NCBI RefSeq assembly: GCF_002950945.1
Contig: NZ_CP012673.1
Location: forward strand, 9,066,501 to 9,130,500
DNA: 64,000 bases
Source of the DNA: Sorangium cellulosum
GTDB lineage: Bacteria; Myxococcota_A; Polyangia; Polyangiales; Polyangiaceae
Reading direction: 5' to 3'
Both the position numbers and the translations under genes were made by a program. Within the stretch, counting starts at the first letter, position 1. Every line of letters starts with the position of its first letter. Below the pieces are notes generated by a model. That model was given only the letters and a program-made list of their open reading frames with translations. It was not told the DNA's origin and made no database searches. Shown piece after piece: positions 55,754 to 64,000 of this stretch.

Positions 55754-57214
55754 ATGTCGCTCACGCTCGAGGAAGGCACCCTGTTCGCCGGGCGGTACCG
55801 GCTCGGGCGTGTCATCGGGGTCGGGGGCATGGGCGCGGTGTACGAGGCCGTGCACCTCGAGACGAACCGCCGGCGCGCCCTCAAGGTCATGCACCCGACG
55901 CTCTTCGAGAGCCCGGACCTCCGCGAGCGGTTCCAGCGCGAGGCGAAGATCGCCGCGGAGATCGAGAGCGAGTTCATCGTGGAGGTCTTCGACGCGGGCG
56001 TCGACGACAAGACGCGGATGCCGTTCCTCGTGATGGAGCTCCTGCGCGGCGAGGACCTCGATCACCGCGTCGAGCGGCTCGGCAGGCTTCCGCCGACGGA
56101 GGCCGTGACGTACCTCCACCAGGTGGCGCTGGCGCTCGACAAGACGCACCGGGCCTCGATCGTCCACCGCGACCTGAAGCCCGAGAACATCTTCGTCACG
56201 CAGCGGGAGGACGGGCTGCCGCGGGTCAAGGTCCTCGATTTCGGCATCGCCAAGCTCCTCGCGGAGCGCTCGAGTATCGGGCGCGCGACGCACGGCGTGG
56301 GCACGCCGCTCTACATGGCGCCCGAGCAGTTCGACGGGGCCGCGGTGAGCGGCGCGACGGACGTGTATGCGCTCGGCATGGTGGCGTACACGCTCCTCGT
56401 CGGCGCGTCGTACTGGGCGAAGGAGGAGAAGACCGGCAACCTGCTCGCGCTCCTCAACGCGGCGTCGCGCGGGAAGCCCGAGCCGGCGAGCGCGCGGGCC
56501 GCCGAGCAGGGCGTGACGCTGCCGCCGGCGTTCGATGCGTGGTTCGACAAGGCCACCGCGCTGCAGCCGGGCGCGCGGTTCCAGGTGGCGAGCGCCGCGG
56601 TGCGCGCGCTCGCCGAGGTGATGGAGATCGCGCCGCCGCCGAGCGCCGGCAGGATGCCGGCCTGGCTGGCCGATCTCGCGACGGGCGCCACGGTCGCGTC
56701 CGTGCCCGCCGGCACGCCGATCCAGGCGCCGTCGCCGTCGTCCTCGCGGCGCGACACCGACAACACGCCCCTGCCTCCGGGCGGCTCGCGCGGCGAGCCC
56801 GCGGCGAGCCCGCGGCCGCGCGTGGGACGGGTCGCGGGCCTTTCGCTCGCGCTCGGCGTGGGTGGGCTGCTCGGCGCCGTCGTCTACGCGATGCAGGCGG
56901 GCCGCGGGCAGGTGCCGGCGGCAGGGGACGCGCCGGGCGCCGGGGCGCGGGCGACGGCGGTGGAGCTGCAGCCCATGCCGGGCGTGACGCCCAGCATCGC
57001 GCCGATGGGCGCCGCGAGCGCCGCGGAGGCGACGGCGCCCGCGGCGAGCGACGCCGCCTCCGCGGCGCCCGCGGCGAGCAGCGCCGCCTCTGCGGCGAGC
57101 AGCGCCGCCTCCGCGGCGCCCGCGGCGAGCAGCGCCGCCTCCGCGGCGCCGAGCGCGCAGCCGTCTCCGAGCGGTCCGGCGCCGACGAAGAAGAAGAGGT
57201 GGACACGCGACTGA
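55754..57214 (+). CDS. Membrane-anchored Ser/Thr protein kinase
   Basis: 486 residues from ATG 55754 (TTG 55751 adjoins it). A complete Hanks kinase domain is visible: GVGGMGAVYEA from 22, ALKVM lysine, HRDLKPEN near 137, DFGIAK near 162, GTPLYMAPEQ. A Pro/Ser linker precedes one membrane helix (~357-380, LALGVGGLLGAVVYAM). The outer part is an Ala/Ser repeat tract (SSAASAAPAA-type) from a 21-33-bp DNA repeat, ending KKKRWTRD. It may transmit an envelope signal; the two exported proteins downstream are possible partners. Confidence 0.92.
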   Translation: MSLTLEEGTLFAGRYRLGRVIGVGGMGAVYEAVHLETNRRRALKVMHPTLFESPDLRERFQREAKIAAEIESEFIVEVFDAGVDDKTRMPFLVMELLRGEDLDHRVERLGRLPPTEAVTYLHQVALALDKTHRASIVHRDLKPENIFVTQREDGLPRVKVLDFGIAKLLAERSSIGRATHGVGTPLYMAPEQFDGAAVSGATDVYALGMVAYTLLVGASYWAKEEKTGNLLALLNAASRGKPEPASARAAEQGVTLPPAFDAWFDKATALQPGARFQVASAAVRALAEVMEIAPPPSAGRMPAWLADLATGATVASVPAGTPIQAPSPSSSRRDTDNTPLPPGGSRGEPAASPRPRVGRVAGLSLALGVGGLLGAVVYAMQAGRGQVPAAGDAPGAGARATAVELQPMPGVTPSIAPMGAASAAEATAPAASDAASAAPAASSAASAASSAASAAPAASSAASAAPSAQPSPSGPAPTKKKRWTRD

Positions 57215-57279
57215 GGTAGGCTCGCCGCGCGCGCCGATCCGGCGAGCCTCTCGACCACGTCATCCCCCCGAGCGCCTCG

Positions 57280-58341
57280 ATGAACACCGCGCGATACGCC
57301 CTCTCCGCCGCCTGCTTCTCGAGCGCGCTCGCCGCCGCGGGCGCGGCCTCGGCGGAGCCCGATCCCGCCCAGGCCGCGTTCGATCGGGGCGTCGCGCACA
57401 TGGAGGCAGGGCGCTTCGATCAAGGCTGCCCCGAGATCGCGCAGAGCCAGTCGCTGGATCCTCGGCCCGGGACGCTGTTCACGCTGGCGGAGTGCGAGGC
57501 GCTGCGGGGCCGGCTGGCGACGGCGATCGCCCGGTTCGACGAGTACCTCGCGCTCTACCCGACGCTCACGGCGGCGCAGCGGCGCAGCCAGGGTGATCGC
57601 GAGCGGAGCGCGCGCGCGCAGCGGGCGGCGCTCGCGCGCGACGTGCCCGAGCTCAAGCTGGTGCTTTCGCCGGGCGCCCCGGCCGACGTGGTGGTCGAGC
57701 GGGACGGCCAGGTCCTCCCGCGCGAGGCGATCGGCGCGTCGGTGCCGGTGGACCCGGGAGAGCACGCGATCAGGGCGCGGGCGCCTGGAGGGCCCGCGCT
57801 GGAGCTCCTCGTGCGCGTCGACAAGCGCGAGAAGAAGACCGTGACGCTCGAGGTGATGCCGCGCCCGCCCCGTCCGCCGGAGGTGCCGCCCCCGGAGAAG
57901 CCGCCGGTCGAGGACAAGAGAGCGCCCGGCGCCGGCGGCGCGGTGGTGGGGGCGCCGCCCGCCGCGACGGCGCCGGAGGCCGGCGCGGGCGGGCGCCGTG
58001 CCGCGGTCTACGTCGCAGGCGGGCTGGGGCTCGTGGGCCTCGCCGTGGGCGGCGTGACCGGCGCGCTCGCGATCCAGAAGAAGGGCGTCGTCGACGACCG
58101 CTGCGCCGGCACGGCCTGCGACGCCGACGGCATGGCGGCGGCCGACGCGATGAAGGCGCTGGGGCTCGCCAGCACGATCGGCTTCGGGGTGGGCCTCGCG
58201 GGGGCCGGCGCGGCGGCGGTGCTGCTCTTCACCGAGCCGGAGCCCGCGAGCACGCGGCCGTCCGGCGGAGCGTGGGTGGCCGCGGGCGTGACGCCGTTCG
58301 GCCCTGGCGGCGCCGCGCTCGAGGTGCGGGGAGCCTGGTGA
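57280..58341 (+). CDS. Exported TPR/PEGA-like protein with two membrane helices
   Basis: 353 residues. A cleavable signal (SAACFSSALAAAGAASA) is followed by a TPR-like helical domain (~27-115; AQAAFDRGVAHMEAGRFDQGCPEIAQSQ). A small beta domain of PEGA type comes next (~125-190; VVVERDGQVLPREAIGASVPVDPGEHAIRA), then a Pro-rich linker and two hydrophobic segments (~245-265 and ~285-310). This family is common downstream of kinases in Sorangium-like genomes. It probably forms a transcript with the kinase 65 bp upstream and the lipoprotein 16 bp downstream. Confidence 0.8.
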   Translation: MNTARYALSAACFSSALAAAGAASAEPDPAQAAFDRGVAHMEAGRFDQGCPEIAQSQSLDPRPGTLFTLAECEALRGRLATAIARFDEYLALYPTLTAAQRRSQGDRERSARAQRAALARDVPELKLVLSPGAPADVVVERDGQVLPREAIGASVPVDPGEHAIRARAPGGPALELLVRVDKREKKTVTLEVMPRPPRPPEVPPPEKPPVEDKRAPGAGGAVVGAPPAATAPEAGAGGRRAAVYVAGGLGLVGLAVGGVTGALAIQKKGVVDDRCAGTACDADGMAAADAMKALGLASTIGFGVGLAGAGAAAVLLFTEPEPASTRPSGGAWVAAGVTPFGPGGAALEVRGAW

Positions 58342-58357
58342 CATGGAGGTGGTGCAC

Positions 58358-59677
58358 GTGCGCTGGATGATCGCCGCGGGTCTCGTGCTCTCGCCGGCCT
58401 GCACGACCCTCATCGGGGGGGACAAGGACTACTACGAGGTCGTCGGCGGCCAGGGCGGCGCAGGCGGCCAGGGCGACGGCGGCGCCGGCGGTCAGGGCGC
58501 GGCTGGGGGCGCAGGGAGCGCCTCCGGCGGAGGCTCGGGCGGCACGCCGCCGGGGCCGTGCACCTCGGCGGACGAGTGCCCCGGCGGTGGGGCGTGCGAG
58601 GTCGCGGCGTGCGACGACAACGTCTGCGGGCTCGCGCCGGCCGAGGACGAGGCGCCCTGCGGCGGGAGCGGAGCGTGCGAGGACGGCGCGTGCGTGTGCC
58701 CGTCCGGCGAGCAGTACTGCGCGGGGGAATGCGTCGACACGGCGGCCGACCCGCTCCACTGCGGCGCGTGTGATCACAGCTGCCAGGGCGGCGCGTGCGA
58801 GGCGTCGCGGTGCCAGCCGATCGTGCTCGCCGATCGGTTCCGGTACGCGGGCGACGTCGTGGTGGACGCGGAGCGCGTGTACTGGACCAACCACTACAGC
58901 GGCTTCGTGATGTCGGTCCCCAAGGACGGGGGTGAGCCGACGTTGCTGGCGTCGGACGGCGCGTCGAGCCCGTGGGCGCTCGCGGTGGGCGGGCAGTACG
59001 TCTACTGGTCCGACGATTCCGATGGTCAAGTGTACCGGGCGAGGAGTGATGGAGAAGGTGATCCAGAGCTGCTCACGGATCCGTTGAGGTCGACCCCGCT
59101 CCGGCCGAGGCCGGCCGCGCTGGCGGTGGACGCGACGCACGTCTACTGGACCGATCCGCAAGTGAACGAGATCAGCAAGGTGCCGATCGAGGGGGGCGAG
59201 GTGGTGACGCTCGTCAGCGGTCAAGAGGACCCGTTCGGGATCGCGGTGGACGCGGAGTACGTTTACTGGACGGTCCGGCTATCGGGGCAGGACGCGGTGA
59301 GGAGGGTTCCGATCGGAGGAGGGGAAGTGGAGGAGATCGCGACAGGGCAGTACGAGCCGTGGGGGATCGCGATCGGCGCGGGGTATGTCTACTGGGCGGA
59401 TGCGCCTGACGCGATCCACCGAGCCACGCTGGAGGGGAGGGACGGAGAGGTGCTCGCGGAGGAGGGGTACGACCTGCGAAGCGTCGCGGTCGATGGGGAG
59501 CATGTCTACTGGACGGCGCCGGACGAGGGGGTGGTGAGGCGCGTGCCGATCGAGGGGGGGATCGCGGAGACGGTCGCGGAAGGGCAGGATACGGTGTGGG
59601 AGATCGCGCTTGATGAGACGAGCGTGTACTGGATCAACAACACGGATCCAGGGCGAGTGATGAAGCTCGCGAAATGA
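58358..59677 (+). CDS. Lipoprotein with Cys-rich segment and beta-propeller
   Basis: 439 residues. GTG 58358 is preferred because GGAGG sits 7 nt upstream; ATG 58343 and 58367 are alternatives. The lipoprotein signal ends VLSPAC. A Gly-rich spacer and a Cys-dense region (~65-150; CGAC-type pairs) lead to a beta-propeller of about seven blades, each with VYW (ERVYWTNH, QYVYWSDD, THVYWTDP and so on). Such propellers bind partners at the surface. It is the last gene before the giant heptamer arrays. Confidence 0.85.
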   Translation: MRWMIAAGLVLSPACTTLIGGDKDYYEVVGGQGGAGGQGDGGAGGQGAAGGAGSASGGGSGGTPPGPCTSADECPGGGACEVAACDDNVCGLAPAEDEAPCGGSGACEDGACVCPSGEQYCAGECVDTAADPLHCGACDHSCQGGACEASRCQPIVLADRFRYAGDVVVDAERVYWTNHYSGFVMSVPKDGGEPTLLASDGASSPWALAVGGQYVYWSDDSDGQVYRARSDGEGDPELLTDPLRSTPLRPRPAALAVDATHVYWTDPQVNEISKVPIEGGEVVTLVSGQEDPFGIAVDAEYVYWTVRLSGQDAVRRVPIGGGEVEEIATGQYEPWGIAIGAGYVYWADAPDAIHRATLEGRDGEVLAEEGYDLRSVAVDGEHVYWTAPDEGVVRRVPIEGGIAETVAEGQDTVWEIALDETSVYWINNTDPGRVMKLAK

Positions 59678-59757
59678 TGGGGCGGCCGTGTGGTCCTCGG
59701 GGCACGACGGAGGATGGAGGAGCGAGTGTTCGCTGATGGGAGGTAGGGAATCGACCC

Positions 59758-59876
59758 GTCTTTCGTCTTTCGTCTTTCGTCTTTCGTCTTTCGTCTTTCG
59801 TCTTTCGTCTTTCGTCTTTCGTCTTTCGTCTTTCGTCTTTCGTCTTTCGTCTTTCGTCTTTCGTCTTTCGTCTCTC
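59758..59876. repeat. Heptanucleotide array (GTCTTTC)16 plus one variant
   Basis: Sixteen perfect head-to-tail GTCTTTC units run from 59758 to 59869, followed by GTCTCTC. It begins 81 bp after the lipoprotein stop. It forms the left arm of the inverted structure described separately. Confidence 0.97.
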
Positions 59877-60037
59877 GTGAACGTCTCTCGTGGTCGTGAA
59901 CGTGAACGACACGATCGAGAAAGCCATGCTCTAGGATCTGTACAGGACTCTCGTGGTTGAGAAATGACGGTTCCGGACCGAACAAGATCTGAGTCGCAGC
60001 GATCTCGTTCACGTTCACGTTCACGAAAGACGTTCAC

Positions 60038-60240
60038 GAGGGACGAGGGACGAGGGACGAGGGACGAGGGACGAGGGACGAGGGACGAGGGACGAGGGAC
60101 GAGGGACGAGGGACGAGGGACGAGGGACGAGGGACGAGGGACGAGGGACGAGGGACGAGGGACGAGGGACGAGGGACGAGGGACGAGGGACGAGGGACGA
60201 GGGACGAGGGACGAAAGACGAAAGACGAAAGACGAAAGAC
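60038..60240. repeat. Heptanucleotide array (GAGGGAC)25 followed by (GAAAGAC)4
   Basis: Twenty-five perfect GAGGGAC units (60038-60212) pass directly into four GAAAGAC units (60213-60240). The array ends 72 bp before the next start codon, so it occupies that gene's upstream region. Confidence 0.97.
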
Positions 60241-60312
60241 GTGGGAGCGCCTGTGCCGGACCGTTACCAATTGTTATGACGTCCCCTTTTCATGTGAGCT
60301 CTCCCCGCCCCC

Positions 60313-61854
60313 ATGACGGCTCTCCCTGACGCGTTCCCGAAGCCTCCCGCGCGCCTCTCCCGGGCCGATCTCGCCTACGGAGCGACGGTCTTCGCGCTGA
60401 CCCTCCTCTCAGCGCTGCCCTTCTGGCTGACCGATCTGCTCCCCATGATGGATTACCCTCCATTCCTGACGTTCGTCCGCGCCTTCCAGGACTACCGCGA
60501 CCCCTCCTCCCCCTTCCACGGCACCTACACGCTCGGCTGGCCCCTCTCCCCTCTCCTCCTTCCGCTCCTCGTCATGCGGCTCCTCGCCGCCGTGACCTCC
60601 ATCGAGCTCGCCGGCAAGCTCCTCCTGACCCTCTACGCCATCGCCCTCCCCGCCGCCTCGATCCACCTCCTGCGCGTCCTCCGGCGGGATCGCTGGTGCG
60701 TGCTCCTCGTCTTCCCCCTCGTCCACTCGTACTGGGTGAGCGGAGGCTTCTTCGCGTTCGCGACGGCTCCTCCCCTCGTCGTGCTCGGCCTCGCGTTCGC
60801 CGTGCGCTGGCTCGACCGCCCCTCGCCGCGCCTCGGCGCCGCCCTGGCCGCCGTCGCGACGGCCCTGTTCCTCTGGCACGCGCTCGCGTTCGCGCAGCTC
60901 CTCCTCGACTTCACGCTGCTCTGGGCGCTCTGGCGCGCCCCGGGACGGAGGGCGAGGTGGACGGCGCTGCTCCCGGCCGCGCCGTCGCTCGCCCTGTTCG
61001 CGCTCTGGATGGCCACGATGGTGCTCGCGAGCCCCTCCGGCGGCCGAGCGCCAGGCCCCGTCGCGGCATGGCCCCCCTTCCTCGAGAACGCAGGGCAGCT
61101 CCTCGAGTTCGTCGGGGTCCTCCTCCCGATCTCGACCGCCTACGTAATCCTCTTCGCGCTCCTCGTCCTCGCCGGCGCCGCCGCCACACCCGCCCGGCCA
61201 CACGAGGCGCCCGACTCCCCTTCCCCGACCGCCCGGTACCACGTCCCGAACCCCTTCGCCGTCCTCGCGCTCGCGAACGTGGCCTGTTACCTCCTCCTCC
61301 CCTCGTACTGCCTCGGCGTCGAGGGCATCAACAACCGGCACCCGTGGATGGCGGCGCTGCTCTTCACCTTCGCCTGGAGCCTGCCGGCGCGCCCCGCCGT
61401 CAAGGCGGGCCTGCTCGCCTCGACCGCGATCGGCAGCGGACTCCTGCTCCTCCATCTCTGCGAGCGCTTCATGGCCTTCCACGAGGAGACGGTCGGAGCC
61501 TCCCGGCTCATCGACAGGCTCTCTCGCGGGCAGACGCTGCTCGCCCCCCTCGACGCGTGGGGCGCGACCACCACGTTCCCGGTGAAGCCGCTCCGCTCGC
61601 TCCAGGAGATCGCCACGGTGCGCCACGGCGGTCTGCCGAACCACTCGTTCGCCGGCTACGGCATCAACATCGTCCAGTATGTGGGCGGAAGGAATCCGAT
61701 GCCCGGGCTCGGCCAGAACTGGCTGAGCCACCCGGAGCTCGCGCGGTTCGACTACGTGCTCCTGCGCTCGCCCTCGGCCGCGCTGCTCGCGCACGAGCGG
61801 CTCGAGCTCGTCGCCCGCGACGGGCGGTGGGCGCTCTTCGCCGTGCGCCGCTGA
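60313..61854 (+). CDS. Polytopic membrane protein of unknown function
   Basis: 513 residues with about ten hydrophobic helices. After the first helix comes LLPMMDYPPFLTFVRAFQDY, an acidic/aromatic loop in the place where GT-C glycosyltransferases carry their catalytic acid. The C-terminal ~110 residues are soluble and end with an R-W-A-L-F-x-V-R strand motif, also usual in GT-C-like proteins. A GT-C fold is therefore possible but not shown. No clear ribosome site precedes ATG 60313. The gene starts only 72 bp after the repeat array. Confidence 0.75.
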   Translation: MTALPDAFPKPPARLSRADLAYGATVFALTLLSALPFWLTDLLPMMDYPPFLTFVRAFQDYRDPSSPFHGTYTLGWPLSPLLLPLLVMRLLAAVTSIELAGKLLLTLYAIALPAASIHLLRVLRRDRWCVLLVFPLVHSYWVSGGFFAFATAPPLVVLGLAFAVRWLDRPSPRLGAALAAVATALFLWHALAFAQLLLDFTLLWALWRAPGRRARWTALLPAAPSLALFALWMATMVLASPSGGRAPGPVAAWPPFLENAGQLLEFVGVLLPISTAYVILFALLVLAGAAATPARPHEAPDSPSPTARYHVPNPFAVLALANVACYLLLPSYCLGVEGINNRHPWMAALLFTFAWSLPARPAVKAGLLASTAIGSGLLLLHLCERFMAFHEETVGASRLIDRLSRGQTLLAPLDAWGATTTFPVKPLRSLQEIATVRHGGLPNHSFAGYGINIVQYVGGRNPMPGLGQNWLSHPELARFDYVLLRSPSAALLAHERLELVARDGRWALFAVRR

Positions 61855-62029
61855 CACGTCGTCGTGCGGCGCGGACGCGTCGCCGTGCACTGCCGAGGCG
61901 GCCCCGGGGCCCCGGCCAGGCGCGCCCGGCGGCGCGCGCGGCACGTCGCGGGGCGACGCCGCGAGGGAGAGCGCGGTCCGGGCGCGCGTGGCGCTGGACG
62001 TTCCGGCGCGGCTTGTGGATCCTGCGACC

Positions 62030-62857
62030 ATGAAGCTCACCGGCATCGCCACCGAGACCGTGCAGATCGTGAACCGGGGAGAGTACGTCGCGCCCTCGGG
62101 CGCGACGGTCCGCATCCGCGACCGCGTGCGCGCCGCGGTGAAGGGCACCGTGCTGTACCGGCCCGGGTCGCTCGACGTATGGGAGCCCAAGGAGCGCCTC
62201 GCCCAGCCGGTCCGGATCGAGGTGACGGACGAGACCACGGGGGCGGCGGGGCGGCGGCTGGTCCAGAAGGAGGGCGAGGAGCGCGTCGTGGCCCTCAACT
62301 TCGCGTCCGCGAAGAGCCCGGGGGGCGGGTTCCTGCGCGGCACAAAGGCCCAGGAAGAGGACCTCGCGCGGTGCTCCGCCCTGTACGCGTGCCTGACCGA
62401 GCACCGCGAGTACTACGATCAGAACCGCGCGTCAGGCACGCTGCTGTACACCGATCACCTCATCTACTCGCCGGACGTGCCATTCATCCGGAACGAGCAG
62501 CTCGCGCTGCTGGAGCGTCCCTTCGATCTGTCGATCATCACCGCGCCGGCGCCGAACGCCGGAGAGGCGATCGAGCGGGGCGAGTCGCTGGACGGGGAGA
62601 TCCGCGCGACCCTGGAGCGCCGCGCGGGTCTCGTGCTCGCCGCGGCCGGCGCGCACGGGCACCGCTGCCTGCTCCTCGGGGCGTGGGGGTGCGGCGTGTT
62701 CCGCAACGACCCGCGCGAGGTCGCCGACGTCTTCGCCCGGTGGCTCGAGCACCCGCGCTTCCGCGGCGCATTCACGCGGGTGGTGTTCGCCGTGTACGAC
62801 CGCGGGCGCGATCAGCCGAACTACCGGACTTTCCGCGAGCGGCTCGCGGGCGCATAG
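62030..62857 (+). CDS. TIGR02452 / microbial PARG-like macrodomain protein
   Basis: 275 residues from ATG 62030, which matches the family's usual beginning (GIATETVQIVNRGEYVAPSG); GTG 61988 lacks support. The catalytic signature of bacterial poly(ADP-ribose) glycohydrolases is present as ALNFASAKSPGGGF followed by KAQEEDLARCS (GGG...QEE with the catalytic Glu). ITAPAPNAGE and LLLGAWGCGVFRNDP complete the macrodomain. Expected reaction: hydrolysis of ADP-ribose linkages in the cytoplasm. No ADP-ribosyltransferase is recognisable nearby. Confidence 0.9.
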   Translation: MKLTGIATETVQIVNRGEYVAPSGATVRIRDRVRAAVKGTVLYRPGSLDVWEPKERLAQPVRIEVTDETTGAAGRRLVQKEGEERVVALNFASAKSPGGGFLRGTKAQEEDLARCSALYACLTEHREYYDQNRASGTLLYTDHLIYSPDVPFIRNEQLALLERPFDLSIITAPAPNAGEAIERGESLDGEIRATLERRAGLVLAAAGAHGHRCLLLGAWGCGVFRNDPREVADVFARWLEHPRFRGAFTRVVFAVYDRGRDQPNYRTFRERLAGA

Positions 62858-62941
62858 GCGGCAGACCGGCGGCAAACCTTCGTGATACCGTGCGGGGGCG
62901 ACGCCCGGCGCACCGGCCCGGCGGCGCGAGAGGAGGAGCAG

Positions 62942-63664
62942 ATGACGGATTCGCCGAGGGACACGCGCGTCGCCGAGGTGGCCGACGGGGTGTACCAGAT
63001 CCACACGCCGATCGGGACTGGCAAGGCCGCGTTCTCGTTCAACCAGTATCTCGTGGTCGACGAGGCGCCGCTGCTCTTCCACACGGGGCCCCGCAGCCTC
63101 TTTCCGGCGGTGCGCGCCGCGATAACGCGGGTGATGCCCGTCGAGCGGCTCCGTTACGTGGCGTTCTCCCATTGCGAGGCGGACGAGTGCGGCTCCATGA
63201 ACGCGCTGCTCGACGCCGCCCCGCAGGCCGAGCCGGTGTGCGGGCGCGTCGCCGCGATGGTCGACGCGGACCTGTTCGATCGCGCGCCGCGGGCGCTCGC
63301 AGACGGCGAGGTCCTCGCGCTGGGCCAGCGCCGCGTGCGCTGGCTCGACGCGCCCCACCTGCCCCACGGCTGGGAGTGCGGCTACCTGTTCGAGGAGTCG
63401 ACCGGGACGCTGCTCTGCGGCGACCTGCTCACGCAGCCCGGCGCCGACCACCCCGCGCTCACGCGCAACGACATCCTCGGACCGAGCGAGGCGATGCGCC
63501 GCGCCATGGATTACTACGCCCACGGCCGCGACGCGCCCCAGCTCCTCGAGAAGCTCGCGGCCACGTCTCCCCGCGTGCTCGCCTGCATGCACGGCAGCGC
63601 CTACGAGGGCGACGGGGCCGCGCTCCTGCGCGCGCTCTCCCGCGCGCTCGCCGGCGAGCGCTGA
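62942..63664 (+). CDS. MBL-fold protein of the flavodiiron (ODP) type
   Basis: 240 residues; GAGGAGGAG immediately upstream fixes ATG 62942. The metal-site motif is SHCEADECG, i.e. H-x-E-x-D as in the diiron domain of flavodiiron proteins and not HxHxDH. LDAPHLPHGWECG supplies a further His, and LLCGDLL and ACMHGSAYEGD the later ligands. There is no flavodoxin domain, so it is a stand-alone ODP-like protein. An oxygen- or redox-related role is inferred from the motif. Confidence 0.88.
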   Translation: MTDSPRDTRVAEVADGVYQIHTPIGTGKAAFSFNQYLVVDEAPLLFHTGPRSLFPAVRAAITRVMPVERLRYVAFSHCEADECGSMNALLDAAPQAEPVCGRVAAMVDADLFDRAPRALADGEVLALGQRRVRWLDAPHLPHGWECGYLFEESTGTLLCGDLLTQPGADHPALTRNDILGPSEAMRRAMDYYAHGRDAPQLLEKLAATSPRVLACMHGSAYEGDGAALLRALSRALAGER

Positions 63665-63955
63665 GCGGCGCCCGGGCTTGCGCGGAAGGCGGGTACACGA
63701 CCGGTCCGCCGCAGCTTCCTCCGCATCGAAAAAGTACCTTCCGGCGCGATCGCTCGGCCCTCTCCACGAGAAACTCGATCGACGCGTGATTGATCCAGGA
63801 CACTCCAGCTCACGGGACGAAGCGGAGCGGCGCTCGGCGGTCGTCTCGCAACCTGTTCACCTGGACGAAAGTTCTATCGCCATGATTCCCGCGCTCGGTG
63901 GGCGCGTTCCCCGAGGCGTGCTCGTGATTGGCCTGACTTCTCGCCGGAGATTGTG
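63665..63955. other. Intergenic region
   Basis: 291 bp; a 92-codon frame across it has no ribosome site and is not called. The sequence becomes less GC-rich after 63720, as expected for the promoter of the next gene. Confidence 0.5.
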
Positions 63956-64000
63956 ATGCACATTCGACCCGTCTTCTTGACCATCGTGCTCTCTTCCTCG
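63956..64000 (+). CDS. Start of an exported protein, cut by the window edge
   Basis: ATG 63956 is preceded by CGGAGATTGTG (GGAG about 7 nt upstream). The 15 codons present read MHIRPVFLTIVLSSS, a typical signal-peptide beginning. Nothing more can be said about the product. Confidence 0.6.
   Translation, partial: MHIRPVFLTIVLSSS

Larger units (their letters stand above)
59758..60240. repeat. Very large inverted repeat built from heptamer arrays
   Basis: The left arm is 59758-59909 and the right arm 60005-60240, with a ~95-nt loop. Next to the loop, the left-arm sequence around 59875-59909 is nearly the exact reverse complement of 60005-60040 (GTGAACGTGAACGA facing TCGTTCACGTTCAC). Beyond it GTCTTTC faces GAAAGAC perfectly, or GAGGGAC with two G-U pairs per unit in RNA. 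A transcript could fold into a hairpin of well over 100 pairs. Confidence 0.85.

Noticed and set aside
59506..60329. Open frames encoding KTKDERR or GTRDEGR repeats
   Set aside because: These are translations of the heptanucleotide arrays; a 7-bp unit read as a 21-bp period gives repeating peptides in all frames.

Overview
The window is very GC-rich, third codon positions are almost all G or C, and long spurious open frames shadow most genes. Its content points to a myxobacterium of the Sorangium/Polyangium type. It has six eukaryote-like Ser/Thr kinase genes in 64 kb, many lipoproteins with Gly/Ser-rich linkers, a DUF1552/DUF1592 pair, a TSP3-repeat protein with a MYXO-CTERM-like tail, and PilT-type motor ATPases. 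The taxonomic call is inference. No rRNA, tRNA or CRISPR array was seen, and no intact insertion sequence.

Layout. 0-7.2 kb: tail of an unknown gene, short tandem repeats, then signalling locus A: a lipoprotein, a giant kinase-ATPase-TPR protein, and a divergent short kinase. 7.2-10.2 kb: an exported methyltransferase-like protein and cysS. 10.7-16.7 kb: a LamG/CxxCH lipoprotein followed by the coupled DUF1552-DUF1592 pair, all exported. 17.3-22.8 kb: one giant kinase/ATPase/GAF/PAS/histidine kinase. 22.8-26.4 kb: two PilT-family ATPases and a small exported protein. 27.2-34.9 kb: methyltransferase, small ORF, ilvD, FGE-like lipoprotein, D-amino-acid-oxidase-like enzyme, desaturase. 34.9-38.7 kb: an nfeD-nfeD-floA membrane operon with two small downstream genes. 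39.2-44.1 kb: a TPR protein that looks like a STAND ATPase lacking its P-loop, and a TSP3/lamin-tail cell-surface protein. 44.1-50.6 kb: signalling locus B, paralogous to locus A. 50.6-53.6 kb: an accessory patch with a degenerate ~43-bp repeat array, an Rhs pseudogene, an acidic orphan gene and a Cys-rich lipoprotein. 53.7-59.7 kb: EamA transporter, AraC regulator, a sixth kinase and two exported proteins. 59.7-60.3 kb: a very large inverted pair of heptanucleotide arrays. 60.3-64 kb: a polytopic membrane protein, a PARG-like protein, an MBL-fold protein and the start of an exported protein.

Main biological points. Loci A and B each hold the same three gene types: a short kinase with a degenerate cyclase-like C-terminus, a ~1335-residue zinc-ribbon/kinase/ATPase/TPR protein, and a ~300-residue Cys-containing lipoprotein. 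In both, the short kinase diverges from the other two, but the order of those two differs. This looks like a duplicated signalling module and is the best candidate here for an undescribed system. The second standout is the array (GTCTTTC)16 facing (GAGGGAC)25(GAAAGAC)4, which can fold into one very long hairpin. It belongs to a wider set of short intergenic repeats with a GACG core.
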